From: JBLHZY01 sp050633265
GTDB lineage: Bacteria > Pseudomonadota > Alphaproteobacteria > Rhodobacterales > Rhodobacteraceae
DNA: 64,000 bases
Direction of reading: 5' to 3'
NCBI GenBank assembly: GCA_050633265.1
Contig: JBOEGE010000002.1
Span: 62,001-126,000 of the forward strand
Shown piece after piece: positions 60,090 to 64,000 of the stretch; position 1 is the first letter of the stretch; the number at the start of each line of letters is the position of its first letter. The position numbers were made by a program, and so were the translations under genes. Under the pieces are notes generated by a model, which ran no database searches, was not told the DNA's origin, and saw nothing but the letters and a program-made list of their open reading frames with translations.

Positions 60090-60422
60090 ATGCCCAATGA
60101 TGCGAGCCGCCGCGAAGCCCGGCGCGACTATAAAGAAAGCACCCCGGCGGCAGGCATCTTTGCGCTGCATGGGCCAAAGGATATTTGGATCGGGTTTTCG
60201 CGCGATCTGCGGGCGATGGAGAACCGTATATTGTTTATGCTTGGCATGGGGTCGAGCATGAACAAAACGATGCAGGCGGCGTTTAAAGCAGCGGGCGGCA
60301 AAGGGTTTCGCTTTGAGCGGCTGGAAGAGCGCCCCGAAGAGATGATGCCCTTTGAGGCCGAAGAATGGGAAAAGGCGCGCATCACCTATTGGCGCGAAAA
60401 ACTGGGCGCGCAAAAGGCCTGA
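60090..60422 (+). CDS. GIY-YIG nuclease family-like protein
   Basis: This 110-residue protein has AGIFALHGPKDIWIGFSRDL, which aligns with the GIY...YIG core as GIF and WIG. It ends with helices RFERLEERPEEMMPFEAEEW. The family includes small uncharacterised members in Rhodobacteraceae. Whether the nuclease site is complete cannot be judged by eye, because the tyrosines are replaced by Phe and Trp. ATG 60090 is preferred; a GTG at 60075 is an alternative. It is monocistronic. Confidence 0.65.
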   Translation: MPNDASRREARRDYKESTPAAGIFALHGPKDIWIGFSRDLRAMENRILFMLGMGSSMNKTMQAAFKAAGGKGFRFERLEERPEEMMPFEAEEWEKARITYWREKLGAQKA

Positions 60423-60446
60423 TCCGGGCCCAAAAGGGCAGGGCGC

Positions 60447-61487
60447 TTAGCGCATCCAGAGGTTCTCGCGCTTGATGCGATTGCGGATCATTTGCTCGCG
60501 CCGGGGCAGATCGTCTTGATCAAACAGATCGCGCACGCGCTGCCCTTTATCTTGATAAACCATCCGCTTGATCGGCTCATATTGTTTGAGCAATTTCTTG
60601 ATCTTATTGGGCGCCGCCACATCCCGAAGCACCGCCACAGCATGATCGCTTTCACGCGCGTAAAGCATTGGGAACATACGGTAATGGCAAGAAACACTGC
60701 CATCCAAAAGCCCCGTTGGGATCGTTTCGCGCCCGCCGCCAAACGCGTGAATAACAAGCGGCAACGCCACCTGATCCAACCATGGCGTCATCTGCTGACA
60801 GACCAATTCTTCGGGCGGATTGTCGCGAATTTCCAATGCATAGTGCAAGAAGCGTTCGCCAAATTTCACCGGGCATTCATAGAAGAACCAACCCGCATTG
60901 AAATAGAGATAACGCGCCCAATATTCGTCCGGCTGGCTCAGATCAAGCGAGCTTTCAAAATCAAGGCCAAAGCGGGCATAAAGCGCGCCCCAAATATCGG
61001 CGTAACCGGGGCCATAAAGCTCAATCGTTGGCCATGTCCCTTCGCGCCGCATCGAGGCAGAGGGGCGCGAGAAATCAAACGGCACCTCAGAGAGTTTGCC
61101 CGTGATCAATGTGTCGGTATCAAAGAAGACAAACGGCTCGCCCTCGGGCAGGGCGGTGAGCGCCTCGATCTTATTGCCATAGGGGTAGCTCTGGCCGAAA
61201 TGGCGGCTTTCAAAGGGCAGGAATTCAGCCCCGAGCGCTTCAATCTGGGCGCGTATTTCCGCATGGCGAATGCGCGGATCATTGCGCCAAAGCGGCCCCG
61301 GCTGCGGCTCGGCAACAAAGATGCGGCCCTTAAAATCCGGATCAGAGCTGCGCAGAGAGGCCACAAACAACAGCGCCTCATACATCAAACGCCCCTCTTG
61401 CCCAACAATCACAACGTTGAATTTGCTGGGTTTTCCGGGCTTGGGCGCGGATTTTGGCTTGGCGGTTTGTTTGCTCTTGCTGGCCAT
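60447..61487 (-). CDS. GT-A-fold glycosyltransferase-like protein, function unknown
   Basis: This protein of about 346 residues has a Lys/Pro-rich N-terminus (KSKQTAKPKSAPKPGKPSK) followed by a Rossmann-like start FNVVIVGQEGRLMYEALLF. The DxD-type motif FFDTDTLITG (about 108-117) is typical of nucleotide-sugar transferases. NAGWFFYECP and VIHAFGGGRETIPTG lie further on. No membrane segment or known partner gene is adjacent, and the acceptor is unknown. ATG 61487 is chosen; a GTG at 61520 is in frame. I do not recognise a characterised relative. Confidence 0.68.
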   Translation of the reverse strand: MASKSKQTAKPKSAPKPGKPSKFNVVIVGQEGRLMYEALLFVASLRSSDPDFKGRIFVAEPQPGPLWRNDPRIRHAEIRAQIEALGAEFLPFESRHFGQSYPYGNKIEALTALPEGEPFVFFDTDTLITGKLSEVPFDFSRPSASMRREGTWPTIELYGPGYADIWGALYARFGLDFESSLDLSQPDEYWARYLYFNAGWFFYECPVKFGERFLHYALEIRDNPPEELVCQQMTPWLDQVALPLVIHAFGGGRETIPTGLLDGSVSCHYRMFPMLYARESDHAVAVLRDVAAPNKIKKLLKQYEPIKRMVYQDKGQRVRDLFDQDDLPRREQMIRNRIKRENLWMR

Positions 61488-61592
61488 CTGAGGGACTGCT
61501 CTTTTTGGTATTTTTCTCACTATAGGGGGATTTTCCCCCTCCCAAAAGGCTGCAAATCGGGCAGAGTGGGGATATTTTCAGGAGTGCTTACT

Positions 61593-62027
61593 ATGAAACA
61601 CATTTCTTTGCGCCCAATCGCCTTTGCTTTGGCAGCACTTGGTGCTTTGCCCTTTGCAGGGGCTGCGCGCGGCGAGAATTTCACAACAGCCGCAGAGGTG
61701 CGCCCGATCCTTGAGGCGACCAAGGCCCAGTGGATTGCTGTGCGCCAATATGACGGGGCGGATTTGCTCTATTTTACCAATCTCTTGGCCTGGCGTTGCG
61801 GGCTTGAGCAGATCGAATATGCGATCAATGGCGCGCCGGCCACAGCGCTTACCGCAGAGCCCTGTTACGCGGCGCAAGCTGCGCCCAATGCGCTGAAAGT
61901 TGAAGATATTCTGCCCTATGTGCGCCTGCCGCTTGCAAGTGTGGAGCGCATAGATGTGATCCTCACCTATGATGATGGCGAGATGCAAACCCAGAGCTAT
62001 CTGCGCAATGAGATCGAGATCAACTAG
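61593..62027 (+). CDS. exported protein of unknown function
   Basis: This 144-residue protein has a clear signal peptide (KHISLRPIAFALAALGALPFAGAARG, about 1-25, given in overlapping parts), so it should be periplasmic. Two cysteines (WRCGLEQIEYAI, AEPCYAA) could form a disulfide. The rest is a compact alpha/beta domain ending in YLRNEIEIN. ATG 61593 has AGGAG about 9 nt upstream; the long open frame before it is antisense to the preceding gene. I do not recognise the family. Confidence 0.75.
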   Translation: MKHISLRPIAFALAALGALPFAGAARGENFTTAAEVRPILEATKAQWIAVRQYDGADLLYFTNLLAWRCGLEQIEYAINGAPATALTAEPCYAAQAAPNALKVEDILPYVRLPLASVERIDVILTYDDGEMQTQSYLRNEIEIN

Positions 62028-62090
62028 GCGTGCGGCCTTCACTGCGCGCCAGAATAGCGTGCCAGAAAAACGCCCGCTAAGCGGCGGATT

Positions 62091-62474
62091 TTAAGCGCTT
62101 TTCTTGATCTCTTGATCGGTGTCAGGCGTGTTCAAGGTTGACCATGTGTCATCAAGGGGCGGCGGCGGCGGGGTTTGACAGACCCGATGATGCAGATGAA
62201 CCTTGGCGATGAAATTGGCCGAAATCGGCGCGGTGACAAAGAGAAAAGCCATGATCAGCAGCTCATGCGTTGAGGCATCGCCAAGCACGATGGAATGAAG
62301 GATCGAGGCCAAAAGCAACATGCCGATGCCGATCGTACCGACTTTGGTTGGCGCATGCAGGCGCGACATAGGCTCGTTGAATTTCAGCAGGCCAATCACG
62401 CCAACAAGCACAAAGCCCGAGCCGATCAGCAGGCAAATCGCCGCGCCATATTCTGCAACACTCTGGATGCTCAT
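62091..62474 (-). CDS. mnhG: Mrp-type Na+/H+ antiporter subunit G
   Basis: This is the small membrane subunit G of the multi-subunit Mrp/Mnh/Pha antiporter, 127 residues with three hydrophobic segments. LIGSGFVLVGVIGLLKFNEPMSRLHAPTKVGT (in part) is the family signature. A proline-rich cytoplasmic tail (PPPPPLDD) follows. The ATG overlaps the subunit F stop by 4 nt. It is last in the minus-strand operon D-E-F-G that enters the window from its right end. Confidence 0.92.
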   Translation of the reverse strand: MSIQSVAEYGAAICLLIGSGFVLVGVIGLLKFNEPMSRLHAPTKVGTIGIGMLLLASILHSIVLGDASTHELLIMAFLFVTAPISANFIAKVHLHHRVCQTPPPPPLDDTWSTLNTPDTDQEIKKSA

Positions 62475-62758
62475 TCGATGATATCCCCCCGCAAAAGGAA
62501 CCGCGCCAGAGCGACCGTGGAGACAAAACCCAACATCGCAATAAGCAGCGCCACCTCGAAATAAATCTGCACGCCCTGCTGAATGCCAAGCACAACCACA
62601 AGCCCAAGCGCATTGATCACCATCGTATCAAGCGCAAGGATCCGATCCCCCGAGGTTGGCCCAAGCACCAGCCGAACCATTGAGAGGATCTGCCCAATCG
62701 CGAGCGAAGCAAAGGCAATGCCAAGCGCGATGTCCATAAGTCCTGATGCGGATATCAT
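62471..62758 (-). CDS. mnhF: Mrp-type Na+/H+ antiporter subunit F
   Basis: This is a small subunit of 95 residues with three hydrophobic helices. The typical LVLGPTSGDRILALDTM (about 31-47) follows the first helix. It overlaps subunit E upstream and G downstream by 4 nt each, so translation is coupled across the set. Subunits A-C must lie beyond the window. Confidence 0.92.
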   Translation of the reverse strand: MISASGLMDIALGIAFASLAIGQILSMVRLVLGPTSGDRILALDTMVINALGLVVVLGIQQGVQIYFEVALLIAMLGFVSTVALARFLLRGDIIE

Positions 62759-63255
62759 GAGAAAATCTCCTGCAAGCGGCGTTCATAGCGGGTTTTGATC
62801 TCGTCGCGGACGGCATCGGGATCATCGGTATGCAGCACATGAACCAAGAGGCTATGCCCTTCATCCGAGAGATCGGCCGAGACGGTTCCAGGGGTCAGGG
62901 TGATGGTCCCGGCAAGCATCGTGATGGCCTCTGGCAGGCGCAATTCCAGCGGGATCACGATCCAGGCCGGTTTCAGCTTTGCATTGGGAACGCTCAGCAC
63001 AACCCATGCGACTTGAATATTGGCAACAACAATATCCCACATCACAATCACACTATAGCGCGCCATCTTCCCAAGGCGAAAGCCGCGCGGCGTATCGGGC
63101 CACCAAACGGAGGTTCCCCAAGGGATGATGATGCCGAGGATCACCCCAAACACAACCATTCCCGCAGAGATTTCATTTTGCAGAAACGTCCAGACAATTG
63201 CCAAAAGCAGGGTCAAAAACGGATGCGGCATCAGCCAATAGAATGCACGTGACAA
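62755..63255 (-). CDS. mnhE: Mrp-type Na+/H+ antiporter subunit E
   Basis: Subunit E has 166 residues with an N-terminal membrane part (FYWLMPHPFLTLLLAIVWTFL) and a soluble C-terminal domain. That domain includes ITMLAGTITLTPGTVSADLSDEG (in part), typical of MnhE. The start is probably a TTG at 63255: it lies one base after the subunit D stop, with GGAGG 9 nt upstream. A longer frame to 63465 runs through subunit D and is rejected. Confidence 0.88.
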   Translation of the reverse strand: MSRAFYWLMPHPFLTLLLAIVWTFLQNEISAGMVVFGVILGIIIPWGTSVWWPDTPRGFRLGKMARYSVIVMWDIVVANIQVAWVVLSVPNAKLKPAWIVIPLELRLPEAITMLAGTITLTPGTVSADLSDEGHSLLVHVLHTDDPDAVRDEIKTRYERRLQEIFS

Positions 63256-63256
63256 A

Positions 63257-64000
63257 TCAGTGATCCTCCTGCGGTGTGCTGAGCTTGCCGGGGGTATCAA
63301 GCACGGTCGAGATATAAGGCGCAGGCGCAAAAAGCTGCGCGGCGACCTTTGTTGTATAGCCATGCACCTGGCCTGCGAAAACCGTATGCGCCGCCAAAAG
63401 CGAAATAAGCCCGCCCACAGCGACATAGGAAAGAGCGGCCGGGCGCGGCAGTGGATCTGCATCAAGCGGCATTTCTATGGTGTTGGATTTCCAGAACAAA
63501 ACACTGCCCGCGCGGGCAAATCCCAGGATGCTGATCAGGCTTGTGCTCAAAACAATCGCCCAGATCCAGACCCAAAGCGGCGTGCCATAGGCCGCATTCA
63601 GCACCAAGAGTTTGCCAAGAAAGCCCGAAAGCGGCGGCAAGCCTGCCATCGCAATCGCCCCGATAAAGAAAAGCGCCGCAGTAAGCGCAGCACCCGCTAC
63701 CGGCGCTTGTGGCGTAAGGGAAACATCCTCGCGCCCTGAGCGCACCAGATCACAGATCAAAAACAGCGCCGCCCCTGCCAATGTCGAATGCACGATATAA
63801 TAAAGCGCAGCGGCGATGCCCGCGGGGGTAAAGAGCGAGATCGCAACCATCACCATCCCCATCGAGCCAATCACCGAAAAGGCCACCAAGCGATCAAGCT
63901 GTTTGGCCGCCAAGACCCCAACCATACCGATCGCCAGCGAGACAAGGGCCGCGGGCAGCAACCATTGCTCAAACAAATTGGCTGTAATCGCCAAATCCGG
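63257..64000 (-). CDS. mnhD: Mrp-type Na+/H+ antiporter subunit D (partial)
   Basis: This is the C-terminal 247 or so residues of a NuoM/N-like proton-channel subunit. The frame is open to the window edge, so the start is missing; about half of the usual 500 residues are present. Segments such as LDRLVAFSVIGSMGMVMVAI, AALYYIVHSTLAGAALFLI and MAGLPPLSGFLGKLLVL match subunit D (or NuoN-like) helices. The stop is one base before the subunit E start. Confidence 0.9.
   Translation of the reverse strand, partial: PDLAITANLFEQWLLPAALVSLAIGMVGVLAAKQLDRLVAFSVIGSMGMVMVAISLFTPAGIAAALYYIVHSTLAGAALFLICDLVRSGREDVSLTPQAPVAGAALTAALFFIGAIAMAGLPPLSGFLGKLLVLNAAYGTPLWVWIWAIVLSTSLISILGFARAGSVLFWKSNTIEMPLDADPLPRPAALSYVAVGGLISLLAAHTVFAGQVHGYTTKVAAQLFAPAPYISTVLDTPGKLSTPQEDH

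Overview
The window is a chromosomal segment of an alphaproteobacterium, most likely Rhodobacteraceae (roseobacter/Rhodobacter type). Indicators are the high GC content, the hom-glpX-recJ and dnaG-rpoD gene orders, a tRNA-His of the alphaproteobacterial type (no encoded G-1, A73), a GTTC-N7-GTTC SOS box, an RpoH-type promoter (CTTG-N17-CCTATAT) and families such as MmcB, CarD, DUF6324 and DUF6476. Nothing indicates a plasmid or prophage: I found no integrase, transposase, IS end or CRISPR array. Coding is dense and largely housekeeping, with a few accessory islands.

Layout. 1-4.3 kb: end of a homospermidine synthase, then a translationally coupled hisC - prephenate dehydrogenase - extensin-like run. 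4.4-8.4 kb: tRNA-Met, a geranylgeranyl-reductase-like flavoprotein, an orphan vgrG-PAAR pair (type VI secretion tip) and tRNA-Glu. 8.5-13.2 kb (minus strand): hom, glpX, an isochorismatase-family hydrolase and recJ. 13.4-15.3 kb: a small lipoprotein, a TetR regulator with a perfect palindromic operator, and a membrane protein. 15.5-18.5 kb: three TadE/TadG-like genes in a 4-nt-overlap operon. 19-23.2 kb: dnaG and rpoD, with a cluster of GANTC methylation sites and short repeats in the rpoD leader. 23.5-32.8 kb: nrdR-ribD and ribE-ribB-ribH-nusB, interrupted by a minus-strand capsule set (kpsS, a Wza/KpsD-like exporter, kpsC). 32.9-35.7 kb: a small membrane protein, a probable 6S RNA, an SOS-controlled mmcB, tRNA-His and small DUF genes. 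35.6-38.9 kb: rluD, rpoH and an oxidoreductase. 38.9-43.5 kb: peptidases, a lipase and an SCP2 protein. 43.6-48.7 kb: a TPR protein, a SUV3-like RNA helicase, an S4 protein, ferredoxin and CarD. 48.7-52.5 kb: cobS, cobT and a Kef-type antiporter. 52.5-54.8 kb: an Lrp regulator divergent from hppD, and a cupin. 54.8-57.9 kb: a 1025-residue fusion-like membrane protein. 58-62 kb: metY and several small genes. 62.1-64 kb: the end of an Mrp/Mnh antiporter operon.

Items most worth a second look: the long protein at 54.8-57.9 kb, which looks like a PilM/GspL-type cytoplasmic domain joined through a membrane segment to a PilP/GspC-like C-terminus; five GANTC sites within 53 bp upstream of rpoD; the RibB whose GTP-cyclohydrolase II half has lost its zinc cysteines; the 6S RNA candidate; the mmcB SOS box; the RpoH-type promoter upstream of rpoH; and the orphan vgrG-PAAR pair. 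Positions of non-coding features may be off by a base or so because they were counted by hand.
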